The notes: generated by a model from the sequence alone, not told the origin. A DNA stretch of 64,000 nucleotides from CFX5 sp023384495 (GCA_048499455.1 JASNZV010000020.1:89367-153366); one strand, 5' to 3'. Counted from the stretch's first letter, positions 8,960 through 18,693 are shown. Made by a program: numbers and translations.

Positions 8960-9486
8960 CCCCAAAATTGGGGGGAAGCTTCTGGCCTGTGTAGCGATGC
9001 TGGCGCTTTGCGCCCACTTCGTGAACGGTGGGCAGCGAACCGCCGGTGCGATAGTTGCCATACCCTCGGTACCCCTGCCCGACATCGAACGCGCCGCTGC
9101 TGGTGGTGGAGAGCGCGGTGCTGCTCAGGTGGTCTTGGTGCAGATAGGTGATCGCCCCAGTCCCCCGCTTCATGGCCACGCGCTGGCCGCCAAAGAAGTA
9201 GTACTTGACGATGACCCCGTTGTCCACCTCGTAGTGGGCGAAGGGGTAGAGCGTGGTCGCCCCGTTGCTCACCTTGCGCACGCGGATGCCATGCTCGTTG
9301 TAGTAGTACGACTCGCTCAGACCGGTGGCCGCTACGCCCACCAGCTGGTTCTCCACATTCCAGGTCAGCGTCTGCTGGCTGCTCAGCCCCTTGTTGCGGA
9401 TGGTGACGTTGCCGTTGAGGTCGTAGTCATACCTGTCCACCCCGCCCACCGTGTTCACGGCGTGCTTTACCCCAATTGTCGCGTCG
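8960..9486 (-). pseudogene. RHS/YD-repeat protein fragment
   Basis: The translation contains YD-repeat sequence typical of the end of an RHS core: DYDLNGNVTIRN, LTWNVENQLVGV, YYYNEHGIRVRKV, YFFGGQRVAMKR, TYLHQDHLSSTAL and finally RYTGQKL. The normal hallmark after YTGQ (the YYYGARYYDP-type motif) is missing. Homology stops at a small palindrome, CCCCCAAAATTGGGGG, near 8959-8974. The 5' end fades out at the stop codon of the upstream PD40 gene, with the frame still open. There is therefore neither a start, nor the bulk of the repeats, nor a toxin tip. It is a remnant that happens to be in frame with the NamZ-like gene. Confidence 0.75.
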
Positions 9487-9492
9487 CCTGAC

Positions 9493-12400
9493 TCACCGTC
9501 TGATCAGCGGCAGCCAGCTCAGCCTACCGATGGCCACAGCCGACGGATGTACAAAGTCGCTGCCGTCAGGGTTGACGATGGTCAACGGATAGATGCCGGG
9601 CCCCAACGTTGGCGGCAATGTGACCTCAAGGTGTTGTTCGTCGACCCAACGCACCATTGCCAACGTCTGCTCGCCAAGGCGAACAGTGGGTGTCGCAAAG
9701 AAATTCTCGCCCGTAAGACGAAGCGTGACTGCAACGCCAACTTCCACATTGGCAGGTGAAACATCATGGACAACCGGCGTTGTCCATGGGCCAACGCTCA
9801 CCCGATCCAGCAAGACGCTCACCTGGGTGTCGCTCAGCGGCTGGGAGACGCCAAAGGTGATGGTGATTGTTTCGCCCGCCCAGGGCTCCAGATCAGCCCA
9901 CCCATGTGTCCACAACGGGGTGATCGCGGTAGCACTGAAGATCGCGGTCGTCGTCACCTCATTGCTGACTGTCACTGCAAAGCGCGAGGCGCCGGTTGTG
10001 CCCCCCTCGAGCGTATAGAAAAAGGCCAATGTTGGCCGATACATGTCAGCTGGAATTTGGATACGCTGGCTGAGGGCGCTTTCAACGGTCTGCGTGATCC
10101 AAGGCGTCGGGTGATATTCGTACGAGAAGGAGCCAATGCCAATCCCGGTGGCCCACACCGCGTGCAGCGAATTCGCCGCGCCCGCCGCCATCAACTGTGG
10201 ACGGGCATAGTCATCGCCAACACCCGTGCGGTTCAATTCCCCCCATTGTTCTCCCAATGGCTTAGCGCGGTATCCGACAAATTCAGCCGTCGTTCCCTCC
10301 CCATTGACCGCATAGAGCGTGTCCGCAGCGTCGGCCAGGATTGTCGCCGCCGGCAGCCCCAGCGCCTCTGGAGTCACCCACTCGCCGCCAGCCGGCAAGC
10401 TGGAATAGAGCATCCCCCCATCGCGTATCCAAAACAAGTGTAGTTCATTGTCATGCGTGCGCCGGACGGTGAGGTTCTCGATGGAAAAGTCGTCGAGAAC
10501 GGTATGCACCAGCGACCAGCCGCCGTTGGGCTGTCGCACTCGATAACGGATTGATGTGCGGGCGCTGCCGTTGATCCGCCTTTCAACCCAGAAGAGATAG
10601 GCCGCGCCATCGCCGAGCACAGCCAGCGTCGCATCCAACCGCTGGTCTTCAATCGTGGCCACCGGTTCGGGGTCGGACCAGACCCCGTTGGGCGTGCGGC
10701 TTCGATAGAACAGCGCATACTCACCCAGGTGGATGACTGCCCGGTCTGTGTACATCATGTGGATACGCCCCTGGTCATCCAACACCAGATTGGGGTGACC
10801 GCTGGCGCCAAGTGGTTCGACGCTGCCCCAGGAACCATCGGGGCGTCGCTGGCGAAAGAAGTGAAGCGGATGGAGCGGGCCTTCGGGGAGGTCAGCCCAT
10901 ACGAACGAAAGACGCCCCTCATCATCGGCCAGCGCCGCCACAATCGATGGCGGTATCTGTGGGATAACCTCGGCCCACCGCCAGCTTCCATCCGCATCCC
11001 GCCGTTGATAATAGGGTTCGTTGAGAAGGGTTCGGCCCAATAGATGCACTGTATCGTTCCGGTCCGCCATCAGCGCGTTGACGCCAAATCCAATGTCGAG
11101 CACCTCATCGGGCGAACAGCCAGGGTGGACGCCCGGGGTGCACTGGGGAATGGGCGTATATCTGCGCGGTGGGGGACAGAGGCTCGCACATGCATGGCCC
11201 AGCCGCGCTGCATTGCGACCGCTGTGTGGGTTCTCAGTGACAAGGGAAGGTAGTGGATCACCCGCTGTGACCCACCCGGCAAACGCGATTGCGTCCTCGA
11301 ACCCGCCGTTTTGAACCAGGTTTTCTGCCGGCAATTCATAGAACGTTCGATGACGGTCGCCTTGCATCATGAGGGTTTGGTCGTTGTTCAGCACATGCCG
11401 GGCCGACCGGCCCAAATAGGCTTCAAAGGCGCCGCCAGCGTCCGTAGTTGCCGGCGTCAAGGGGGCAGGGCTGACCGCCACCGCACGCCGACGGTGCGGT
11501 GTGCCGCGCGGGTCAAGAATGTTGCCGGTCAGCCGCCACGCGAACAGCGTCGTTTCGGTGTCGTACTGTGCCTCAGGGGGCCACGGCTCCCAGTTGCCGG
11601 CGAAATCGAGCGCCCGGCTGCGCAGATAGAGTTTCCCGGCAGGCAGGCGCCCCAGCTGGATGTCGTGCATCGTCAATTCGTAATGCTCTAACCAACTGGC
11701 ATTGGCGTCGGTGCGCATCTGCAATTGATAATGCCAGACGCCCGACGGCCCCACATCCTCCCCCTCAAACGACACCACCAAGTCAGGAAGGCGCGAATAA
11801 CGGGGCAAAGCCCGCACGTGTGAAACGGGCGGCCAGGGGTCTGCATGACCGACATCGATCATGCGGGTCTCTGCCGTATGCAACTCGAATTCATATCCCC
11901 AGCCACACCGGTCCACGGGTAGGACATATAGATAAACACCCTCAGCAGCCAACCCACGCCCGCCACGTCTGCGGTCAACCCGCGTGACTACGACACCGCT
12001 GCTGTCCGGCAGCCAGGCGTTGATCAGATGATCCCAGCGCGTGCTTGGCTCGCAGGTCAACAGCCGCAGATCCGACCCATCGGCGTTAATCAGCGCCGGC
12101 TCGTTTGCACCGCCACCGTCGGCGTCGAAATCAAAGGCCAGATATGCGCCATCCGGTGACCAGCGCACACGCGCCGCCAGGCGATGAGCAGCGGAGAGCG
12201 CGCGGGCTTCGCTGCCGTCGGCGTTCATCACCCAGATTACCCCGTCCTGTCCGCTGCGACGCACCCAGGCAATCTGGCTGCCGTCCGGCGACCAACTGGG
12301 GTAGAGATCCTCCTCTGGGCCAAAAGTCAAACGTACAGGGTCGCCGCCCCCCGCGCTGATGCGATAGAGCTCGGCATTCCCATCCCGATTCGAGACAAAG

Positions 12401-12816
12401 AGAATCCACTGGTTGTCGGGCGACCAGTCAGGCGTTTCATCATTGGCCGGGTGCACGGTGAGACGCTGGAGATTGGCCCCATCGGCGTCCATGCGATAGA
12501 TCTCATTGTTGCCGTCCCGCCCGGACACAAACACGATTTGCGTCGCGCCGCGGTTGAAGCGGGGCTGGATGTCATCGGCGCGGTGGTCGGTGAGGCGCCG
12601 GTCTGTGTAGATGTCCCACTGGCGGCCATCATGCTTCTGCTTGACCGTGCGCCACCAGTTCGAGGATTGGGCTGGCTCCACGGAGGCCGCCTGTGCGCCG
12701 GCGCTTGCGCGCGCTGAGTCAGGCTGCCCAATGCTCCCGCCCACCAGCAGCGCCATCCCAACAAACAGGAACAGACCTAGCGGCCAGCTTGGTATGGAAT
12801 ATCGTGGTTTGTTCAT
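9493..12816 (-). CDS. Secreted PD40/TIG repeat protein with LPLIRR tail
   Basis: This large exported protein of 1107 aa starts at the ATG at 12816, where a signal peptide begins (MNKPRYSIPSWPLGLFLFVGMALLVGG). Four PD40 beta-propeller-type repeats follow (for example VFVSGRDGNNEIYRMDADG, WSPDNQWILFVSNRDG, WSPDGSQIAWV), as in TolB. A middle part has Ig-like stretches and BNR-like repeats with YQRRDADGSW and RQRRPDGSWG. The last 90 residues are an IPT/TIG domain (HDVSPANVEVGVAVTLRLTGENFF). The protein ends WLPLIRR. The neighbour at 12858 is a paralog with the same layout, and the pair probably arose by tandem duplication. Likely role: surface or extracellular binding; no catalytic site is evident. 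Confidence 0.85.
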   Translation of the reverse strand: MNKPRYSIPSWPLGLFLFVGMALLVGGSIGQPDSARASAGAQAASVEPAQSSNWWRTVKQKHDGRQWDIYTDRRLTDHRADDIQPRFNRGATQIVFVSGRDGNNEIYRMDADGANLQRLTVHPANDETPDWSPDNQWILFVSNRDGNAELYRISAGGGDPVRLTFGPEEDLYPSWSPDGSQIAWVRRSGQDGVIWVMNADGSEARALSAAHRLAARVRWSPDGAYLAFDFDADGGGANEPALINADGSDLRLLTCEPSTRWDHLINAWLPDSSGVVVTRVDRRRGGRGLAAEGVYLYVLPVDRCGWGYEFELHTAETRMIDVGHADPWPPVSHVRALPRYSRLPDLVVSFEGEDVGPSGVWHYQLQMRTDANASWLEHYELTMHDIQLGRLPAGKLYLRSRALDFAGNWEPWPPEAQYDTETTLFAWRLTGNILDPRGTPHRRRAVAVSPAPLTPATTDAGGAFEAYLGRSARHVLNNDQTLMMQGDRHRTFYELPAENLVQNGGFEDAIAFAGWVTAGDPLPSLVTENPHSGRNAARLGHACASLCPPPRRYTPIPQCTPGVHPGCSPDEVLDIGFGVNALMADRNDTVHLLGRTLLNEPYYQRRDADGSWRWAEVIPQIPPSIVAALADDEGRLSFVWADLPEGPLHPLHFFRQRRPDGSWGSVEPLGASGHPNLVLDDQGRIHMMYTDRAVIHLGEYALFYRSRTPNGVWSDPEPVATIEDQRLDATLAVLGDGAAYLFWVERRINGSARTSIRYRVRQPNGGWSLVHTVLDDFSIENLTVRRTHDNELHLFWIRDGGMLYSSLPAGGEWVTPEALGLPAATILADAADTLYAVNGEGTTAEFVGYRAKPLGEQWGELNRTGVGDDYARPQLMAAGAANSLHAVWATGIGIGSFSYEYHPTPWITQTVESALSQRIQIPADMYRPTLAFFYTLEGGTTGASRFAVTVSNEVTTTAIFSATAITPLWTHGWADLEPWAGETITITFGVSQPLSDTQVSVLLDRVSVGPWTTPVVHDVSPANVEVGVAVTLRLTGENFFATPTVRLGEQTLAMVRWVDEQHLEVTLPPTLGPGIYPLTIVNPDGSDFVHPSAVAIGRLSWLPLIRR

Positions 12817-12857
12817 ATCGAGCGTGCGCCTCTGCTCTGGGCGTGACGAATTGGCAA

Positions 12858-15800
12858 CTATCGGGTGACGAGCGGCAAGTGGACCTGCTCCCCAACGACG
12901 ATGGCGTGGGCGTAGACCGAGGCCGAGCCGTCGGGGTTCACCACCCACAGATAATGCGCGCCGGGTGGGATGTCAGCCGGCAAATCGGCCTCCAGCGTGT
13001 TTTCATCGAGGCGGCGCACGTTGCTCAGCGGGATCGCGCCCAGCCGCACCCCCGGCGTATCCAACAAATTTTCACCCGTGATCAACACGGTCGTCGCGAC
13101 GCCGGCTTCCACCCGCTCGGGCGTCACCTCATGAAGGACAGGCGTTGTCCACGACCCAATGGTGATGGCGCCGAGTTGGGCGCGCAGCAAGGGCTCGTCT
13201 TCTGCTTGATAGAGCGCAAAGGTAAGCGTGATGGGCTGCCCAACCCAGGGCGTCAGGTCAGCCCACCCCAGTTGGCGGACGGTGGGGCCGCTGGCGGAGA
13301 AGACGACGGTTGCCGTCACCGTGTTGCTGATGGTGGGTGTCTGCACATTGATCTGCAAGACAGAACGCCCTGCCGCCCCACCACCTTCAAGTTGGTAGAG
13401 AAAGGTCAGCGTGGGCTCATGCATGGTGGCGGGAACCGTCGTCGTGTGGGTTGCCGTCCACCATTCGTTGGTGAGCGCCACCCGCTCTGGCAGATAGGCC
13501 AGATGGTTGTGAATGCGCACAATGGCGTGGCCGCGGCCGTGGGCGTCGCGCTGGTAAGCATACATGCTTTGTCCTGGGCTGCTCGACCCCACAGGCCCCA
13601 GCGACGACCATTTCCCCTCGCTTGTGGCAAAACGATAGGCGTCACCCTGTCGGTTCATGTGACGGGCGTCGTTGATGAAGTGGAGTACCCCGCCCGCATC
13701 AACACTGACATGGATCGCCTCGCCGGCTTCCTGGTCGAGGGCAACCGGTTCGGACCAGCCGCCCGGCTCGTCCCACTGGGCCCAATAGGTAGTAAAGAAA
13801 TAGTCCCGCATGGGCGGCCTGGGGATTGAATTGGTTTGCGGCCACAACACATGGAGGCGACCGCTCGGTTCAAAGTGCAGCCGATTTTGCGGCGTCCCGG
13901 CCTGGGCAAGGCCTGATTGAACCGCTCCCCACTGGCCGGACGCAGACCGCTTCCGGGTGACAATGACTTGGCCAGCCCCCCGCACTTTGGTCCACGCCAG
14001 CAGAACGGCCCCATTGGGGCGGACATGGATGGCGCGCTGGTGGTCACGAAAGAGCGTATCCACTGTCACCGGCTCGGACCAGCGCCCATCCACGCCCCGT
14101 TGGAGATAATGGAGTTCGCCCCCGCAGGGGAGCTCCTTGCATTGGAAAAAGAGGTGGACAAGCCCGTCCGCGCCCACGGCAATCTGGGGCGTATCACCTT
14201 TGCCCACCAACTGTGGGGTCGACCAGCGACCCGTTGTAGAGCGTCGGGCATAGTAGGCTCGGTTCTCGCTGAGGCCTGTGTGCAGCCCGCCCACGTCATT
14301 CCAGGCAATATGCACAACGCCATCTGCCCCCACGGCCAGGCTGTGCGGCGCAGGGATGATTTCAGCCAGCGCGACCAATTCGGGTAGGCCCCAGTTGCCG
14401 GCGGGCGTCCGCCGTTGATAGTAGATACGGCTGGCGCCGCTTAACTCTTTCCAGGTGACGTGAAACACACCATCAGCGTCGATGGCATAGATCATCTGTG
14501 CCGCCGCTTGCCATGTCTCCTCTGCCTCGTCGGGTTCGACCAGGCAGAGCCCCACGCATGGCTCGCCCAGCGCGATGTCATCAAGCGCAATCGCGTCGGC
14601 GGGTGGCAGGTAGAGGGCATAGTGCTCGTCGGCGGCCACCTCACGTGTAATTAGACCGCCAAGCGCCAATGTATAGAGATCGTCCTCGCGCAGGTAGGCT
14701 ACAAAATGGCCGGCAAGGTCCGTCTGCGGTGTGTTGAGCGGCGCAGGCGCCACCGACACCGGAAGGCGGGCGCGTGGCGCGCCGCGGTTGTCTGTCACCG
14801 CGCCGCTGAGTCGCCAGCGGTAAGCTGTGGTCTGCGCCTCAGCCTGTCCCTCTGCCGACCACGGCTCGAAGTTGCCTGCATGGTCATACGCCTGGGTGCG
14901 CAGGTAGAGCGTCCGCCCAGGCGGGTTGTCGATGACAGGCAGATCATTTGCCCGGACGTGCAACCATCGATACCAGGGCCGATTGTCGTGGCGATATTCG
15001 AGCAGCACGCCGGCCACCCCCGAACCGCCGAAATCTACCATCTCCCCTTGTAGGGCAACGCCAGTGGCGCGCGAGAAGGCCGGCAGCCCCCGCAGCCGCG
15101 AGCGGGGTGGCTCTCGATCCAGGCTCATGGCGTCGGCAAATGCATGAAAGCCCGGTGCGTGTAACGTTGTGGGCACGCGCCGGCAGCAGATCTCTTGCGC
15201 TTCGATACGAGTATAGCTCGGTGTCTGCACCCCATCATGGACGGCATATTGGATGGTCGTGATGAGGAGCTGTCTGACTTCTGCGCTTGGCGCATTGGTA
15301 TAGTCATCGTTCAGCCGGGAGGGAAGCCAACTGTTGACGACCAAGTCCTCACGGTTGGGCGAATAGCTGACGGCTTGTAGATCGCCGCCGTCGGGGCGAA
15401 TGGTCGCAATATCGGAAAAACCGTCCCCGTTCAAGTCAAGGCTGATGGCGATCAACAATCCATCAGGCGACCAGACCGGGTTTTGCAACAGGGCAAAGGG
15501 CCCCCCAATCGGGCGTGGATTGGACCCATTGACGTTCATCACCCAGAGCGTGCGCTCGCTACCTGCAATCTGTACCCACGCGATCTGTGCGCCATCTGGC
15601 GACCAGGTAGGGTAGAGATCGTCCGCAGGCGAGTCTGTCAACTGGGCGACCCCTGCTCCATCCGCCTGCATGACAAAGATGTCCGCATGGCCGAGTGGGT
15701 CGGCCACAAAGGCGATGCGACGGCCATCGGGCGACCAGGCCGGCTGTGTGTCGTTCCAACCGTTGTCGGTCAACTGCATGAGCCCGGCCCCGTCGACGCC

Positions 15801-16211
15801 CACCGTAAACAGCTCATAGTCGCCGTCACGATTGGAGGCGAAAACCACCTGGTCGGCTTGCGGGTTGAGACGGGGAAAGAGGTCACTGCCGGGGTCCTCG
15901 GTCAACTGGCGGCTGACTGGCTGCCCGGGGAGGTGCGGGCCGTCCACAAAAATTTCCCAGTTGTCATTGACATAGGCCGCATAGGCGACCAGCAGCCATT
16001 CATCGACATTCGCTGTTTGCGCGGTGCTGGGCGCCGCTTGCGCCGGCTGGACAGAACCGGCCATCATGGGGGACGCCCACCATGATGCCGCCTCGTTGGC
16101 AGCACTCTGCGCCTGAGTGCGAGTAGCGGTCATCAGGTGAATCAGGGAGAGGAAGACAAGGAGGGAAGCAGTGGCGGACATCGTGCTGCGAAGGAGGGGG
16201 ACAACTCCCAT
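12858..16211 (-). CDS. Secreted PD40/TIG repeat protein with HLPLVTR tail
   Basis: This 1117-aa paralog of the downstream gene has an N-terminal signal peptide (MGVVPLLRSTMSATASLLVFLSLIHL). PD40 repeats follow (VVFASNRDGDYELFTVGVDG, WSPDGRRIAFVADPLG, WSPDGAQIAWVQIAG, WSPDGLLIAISLDLNGDG), then an Ig-like middle and BNR-like repeats (YYQRRTPAGNWG, YYARRSTTGRWS). A C-terminal TIG domain (HEVTPERVEAGVATTVLITGENLL) comes last, and the tail is VHLPLVTR. The ATG at 16211 is chosen because GGAGCACC lies upstream at good spacing; the frame is open further 5' but only as an untranslated shadow. It begins 41 bases before the second gene and the two are probably co-transcribed. The ligand is unknown. Confidence 0.85.
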   Translation of the reverse strand: MGVVPLLRSTMSATASLLVFLSLIHLMTATRTQAQSAANEAASWWASPMMAGSVQPAQAAPSTAQTANVDEWLLVAYAAYVNDNWEIFVDGPHLPGQPVSRQLTEDPGSDLFPRLNPQADQVVFASNRDGDYELFTVGVDGAGLMQLTDNGWNDTQPAWSPDGRRIAFVADPLGHADIFVMQADGAGVAQLTDSPADDLYPTWSPDGAQIAWVQIAGSERTLWVMNVNGSNPRPIGGPFALLQNPVWSPDGLLIAISLDLNGDGFSDIATIRPDGGDLQAVSYSPNREDLVVNSWLPSRLNDDYTNAPSAEVRQLLITTIQYAVHDGVQTPSYTRIEAQEICCRRVPTTLHAPGFHAFADAMSLDREPPRSRLRGLPAFSRATGVALQGEMVDFGGSGVAGVLLEYRHDNRPWYRWLHVRANDLPVIDNPPGRTLYLRTQAYDHAGNFEPWSAEGQAEAQTTAYRWRLSGAVTDNRGAPRARLPVSVAPAPLNTPQTDLAGHFVAYLREDDLYTLALGGLITREVAADEHYALYLPPADAIALDDIALGEPCVGLCLVEPDEAEETWQAAAQMIYAIDADGVFHVTWKELSGASRIYYQRRTPAGNWGLPELVALAEIIPAPHSLAVGADGVVHIAWNDVGGLHTGLSENRAYYARRSTTGRWSTPQLVGKGDTPQIAVGADGLVHLFFQCKELPCGGELHYLQRGVDGRWSEPVTVDTLFRDHQRAIHVRPNGAVLLAWTKVRGAGQVIVTRKRSASGQWGAVQSGLAQAGTPQNRLHFEPSGRLHVLWPQTNSIPRPPMRDYFFTTYWAQWDEPGGWSEPVALDQEAGEAIHVSVDAGGVLHFINDARHMNRQGDAYRFATSEGKWSSLGPVGSSSPGQSMYAYQRDAHGRGHAIVRIHNHLAYLPERVALTNEWWTATHTTTVPATMHEPTLTFLYQLEGGGAAGRSVLQINVQTPTISNTVTATVVFSASGPTVRQLGWADLTPWVGQPITLTFALYQAEDEPLLRAQLGAITIGSWTTPVLHEVTPERVEAGVATTVLITGENLLDTPGVRLGAIPLSNVRRLDENTLEADLPADIPPGAHYLWVVNPDGSASVYAHAIVVGEQVHLPLVTR

Positions 16212-16591
16212 AATGGTGCTCCGTGTTGGATGATGAGCCTGCCCGCCCAAGGTTGCGGGCGTTGCTCGATTGCTGGGTTGCGATTGCTGGGTTGATCGTG
16301 CTAATGCACCCACGGCGTGATTGGTTCGGCGCAGACTGTTTGGATATAGATCGAGTCTATCTTGGATTCTTGAGTCTTGGTATATTGGGTGGAGGGTGGG
16401 ACTGTAGTGATGCTTACGCTTATACCCGATCGCCCGCCACGGCGTCAAATTGGCCGCGGCGCAAAGGGGCAATCTGCACCCTCGGCCCCGGCATTGGCTC
16501 GACCTCCGGGAGGTGGCCGGCGACAAGTTGGACGTTGAAATCGGTTTCTGGCCACCTCTCGGAGGTCCTGTTGGCAACCCGCCCCGCCCGG
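16212..16591. other. Intergenic region between the PD40 pair and the polyamine operon
   Basis: No gene is recognised. It contains the family D inverted repeat at 16503-16565. The promoter of the PD40 pair should lie in the AT-richer part around 16330-16430, but I cannot assign boxes with confidence. Confidence 0.55.
16503..16565. repeat. Inverted repeat, family D, copy 2
   Basis: The arms CCTCCGGGAGGTGGCCGG and CTGGCCACCTCTCGGAGG enclose a 27-base loop. It is related to the element at 7480 in inverted orientation. It lies just past the stop codon of the potA-like gene, where it may also act as a transcription stop. Confidence 0.7.
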
Positions 16592-17668
16592 TCACCCCTC
16601 GTGCAAGACCAGCGTGTGCGCCGGCGCCCATTCCAGATAGACGGGCTGCCCCACCGCCGGCAGCGCCGGCAGCAGCCCGCTCTGCACAAAGACGGTGATG
16701 GCGGTTCCATCATCCAGCGCGGTGTGGATGTTGAGGCTGGCCCCCATGTAGGCAATGTGTTGCACCGTGGCGCGCAGGCCGCCGCCATCCGCCGGTGGGG
16801 CCAGGCTCAGCCGCACATTCTCGGGCCGCACGGCGCAGACCACCGCCGCGCCCACGGGCAGGCCGGGGTGGGGCAGCGCTTCCACCTGGCCGCGTTCGTC
16901 GAGGGCAATCACCATGCGCCGGTCGTCGTGGTGGCGCACCTGGCCGGTGAAGAGGTTGGCCTCGCCCAAAAACTGGGTGACAAACCGCGTGGTGGGGCGT
17001 TCGTAGACCTCGCGCGCCGGCCCCATCTGCACAATGCGTCCCTGATCCATCACCGCGATGCGGTCGGCCAGCGTCAGCGCCTCCTCCTGGTCGTGGGTGA
17101 CAAAGAGCGTGGTGATCTGCAGCCGCTGTTGCAGCTCGCGCAGCTCCACCTGCATGGCCGTGCGCAGCTTCTTGTCGAGCGCGGCCAGCGGCTCGTCGAG
17201 CAGCAGCACACGCGGCTGGGTGACAATCGCGCGCGCCAGCGCCACCCGCTGCTGCTGCCCGCCCGACAACTGCGCCGGGCGGCGGTCGCCCAGCCCGCCC
17301 AACTGCACCAGATCGAGTGTCTCGGCCACCCGCTGCGCGATGGCGGCGCGGGCCAGTCGTTGGCTCTCCAGCCCAAAGGCCACATTTTGCGCCACCGTCA
17401 TATGGGGGAAGAGCGCATAGTTTTGGAAGACAAAGCCAATGTTGCGGGCGTAGGGGGGCGTCCCGGTCATGTCGCGCCCGCCGATGTGGATCGAGCCGCG
17501 CGCGGGCGCCAGGAAGCCGGCAATCAGCCGCAGGATGGTCGTCTTGCCGCTGCCGCTGGGCCCCAGCAGCGCAAAGAACTCACCCGGCGCCACCTGAAAG
17601 GTGACATTGTCCGCCGCCACTACCTCGCCATAGCGAAAGTCGACCTGCTCGAGCTGCACTTCGTTCAT
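16592..17668 (-). CDS. potA: Polyamine-type ABC transporter ATPase (PotA-like)
   Basis: This is the ATP-hydrolysing subunit of a spermidine/putrescine-type importer, 358 aa. Walker A is GPSGSGKTT. The Q-loop region reads IGFVFQNYALFPHMTV, the signature LSGGQQQRVALARA, Walker B with D-loop LLLDEPLAALDKKLR, and the switch region FVTHDQEEAL. A C-terminal TOBE-type domain (from about residue 270, with VVCAVRPENVRLS) fits the PotA/CysA group. It is last in a four-gene operon after potD, potB and potC. No ribosome site is evident before the ATG. The family also serves iron, sulfate and thiamine transport; the binding protein upstream favours polyamines. Confidence 0.9.
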   Translation of the reverse strand: MNEVQLEQVDFRYGEVVAADNVTFQVAPGEFFALLGPSGSGKTTILRLIAGFLAPARGSIHIGGRDMTGTPPYARNIGFVFQNYALFPHMTVAQNVAFGLESQRLARAAIAQRVAETLDLVQLGGLGDRRPAQLSGGQQQRVALARAIVTQPRVLLLDEPLAALDKKLRTAMQVELRELQQRLQITTLFVTHDQEEALTLADRIAVMDQGRIVQMGPAREVYERPTTRFVTQFLGEANLFTGQVRHHDDRRMVIALDERGQVEALPHPGLPVGAAVVCAVRPENVRLSLAPPADGGGLRATVQHIAYMGASLNIHTALDDGTAITVFVQSGLLPALPAVGQPVYLEWAPAHTLVLHEG

Positions 17669-17766
17669 CGTATTTTTTTACAACTCAGTTGTTTGACGAT
17701 TGGCGCCTATAACCATCTGTCGGATTGCAAAGTCACTTTGTTCAAGATGCAATAGGATTGTTGATT

Positions 17767-18549
17767 TCACCCCAGCCTCACCTCGCGGCCCACCAGCAGG
17801 ATGGCGGCAGCCGAGACGAGAAAGACAATCGTCGAAATGGCGTTGACCTCGGGCGTAAAGCCGGTGCGAATAGCCGAGTAGATCTCCACCGGCAGCGTCG
17901 AGACGCCGGGCGGGGCCAGAAAGTAGGAGATGACAAAGTTGTCGAACGAGACGACAAAGGCGAAGAGCGCCGCGGCGAGGATGCCCGGCAGCGCCAGCGG
18001 AAAGGTGATGCGCCAGAAGACGCGCCAGGGCCGCGCGCCCAGGCTGGCCGCGGCCTGCGCCAGCGCCGGGTCGATGCCGCTCAGCCGCGCGCTGATCACC
18101 AAAATGGTGTAGGGCAGTTGCACCGTCACATGGCCCAGGTAGAGCGTCAACAGGCTGCGGGGGACGCCCAGCCAGAAGAACATGATCAACATGGCCACGG
18201 CCAGGATCAGCCAGGGGATGGTGATGGGCGGGATGAGCAGCGCCTGAAGCAGTTGTTTGCCCCGAAAGTGGTAGCGGGTGAGCGCAAGCGCCGCCAGGGT
18301 CCCCACCGCAGTGGCTGTCAGCGCGGTGGCGCCGCCCAAGATGAGGCTGTTGCGTGTGGCCGCAATCAGCCGCCGGTTTTGCGCCAGCCGCTCGAACCAG
18401 ACCCAATCGAACTGGAAGGGGAACTCGTTGAGCTGCGAGCGGTTGAAGGCCATGAGCATCATCACCAGGATCGGCGCATAGAGAAAGAGCAAAGCCAGAA
18501 CCATATAGAGGCGAGGGATGACGGTTGAGCGGCGTATGGAACGTAGCAT
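17767..18549 (-). CDS. potC: Polyamine-type ABC permease (PotC-like)
   Basis: This inner-membrane permease has about six transmembrane helices and 260 aa. The binding-protein-dependent permease (EAA) loop, which docks on the ATPase, is clear: AAASLGARPWRVFWRITFPLALPGI. The short N-terminal helix begins with MLRSIRRSTVIPRLYMVLALLFLYAPILVMM, typical of PotC. I prefer the ATG at 18549; an upstream ATG at 18591 would put a polar stretch before the first helix. It follows potB after a gap that is filled by an inverted repeat. Confidence 0.9.
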   Translation of the reverse strand: MLRSIRRSTVIPRLYMVLALLFLYAPILVMMLMAFNRSQLNEFPFQFDWVWFERLAQNRRLIAATRNSLILGGATALTATAVGTLAALALTRYHFRGKQLLQALLIPPITIPWLILAVAMLIMFFWLGVPRSLLTLYLGHVTVQLPYTILVISARLSGIDPALAQAAASLGARPWRVFWRITFPLALPGILAAALFAFVVSFDNFVISYFLAPPGVSTLPVEIYSAIRTGFTPEVNAISTIVFLVSAAAILLVGREVRLG

Positions 18550-18608
18550 GGTGTGCTTCTGGTATGAAATTAGTACAAAACAGCGTGACACAGAGCACGC
18601 AGAGACTG

Positions 18609-18693
18609 CACAGAGAACACCGAGAAAAGCGTGATGGCTCGTTCCGCGGACAAAACTCTCTGTGTCCTCCGTGTGTCCTCGGTGTTCTCTGTG
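18609..18693. repeat. Inverted repeat between potB and potC
   Basis: The 16-base arms CACAGAGAACACCGAG (18609-18624) and CTCGGTGTTCTCTGTG (18678-18693) are exact complements. The surrounding sequence (CACAGAGCACGCAGAG, CTCTCTGTGTCCTCCGTG) carries degenerate copies of the same words. It sits inside the pot operon, where a strong hairpin could weaken downstream expression or stabilise the upstream message. Confidence 0.8.

Noticed and set aside
8601..9491. Plus-strand frame opposite the RHS remnant and NamZ start
   Set aside because: No recognisable product; explained by high GC on the opposite strand.
12693..13829. Plus-strand frame opposite the PD40 genes
   Set aside because: No family features; it crosses the gap between two convincing minus-strand genes.
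16223..17755. Plus-strand frame of 510 codons opposite potA
   Set aside because: Shadow of the ATPase gene; the Walker motifs lie on the minus strand.
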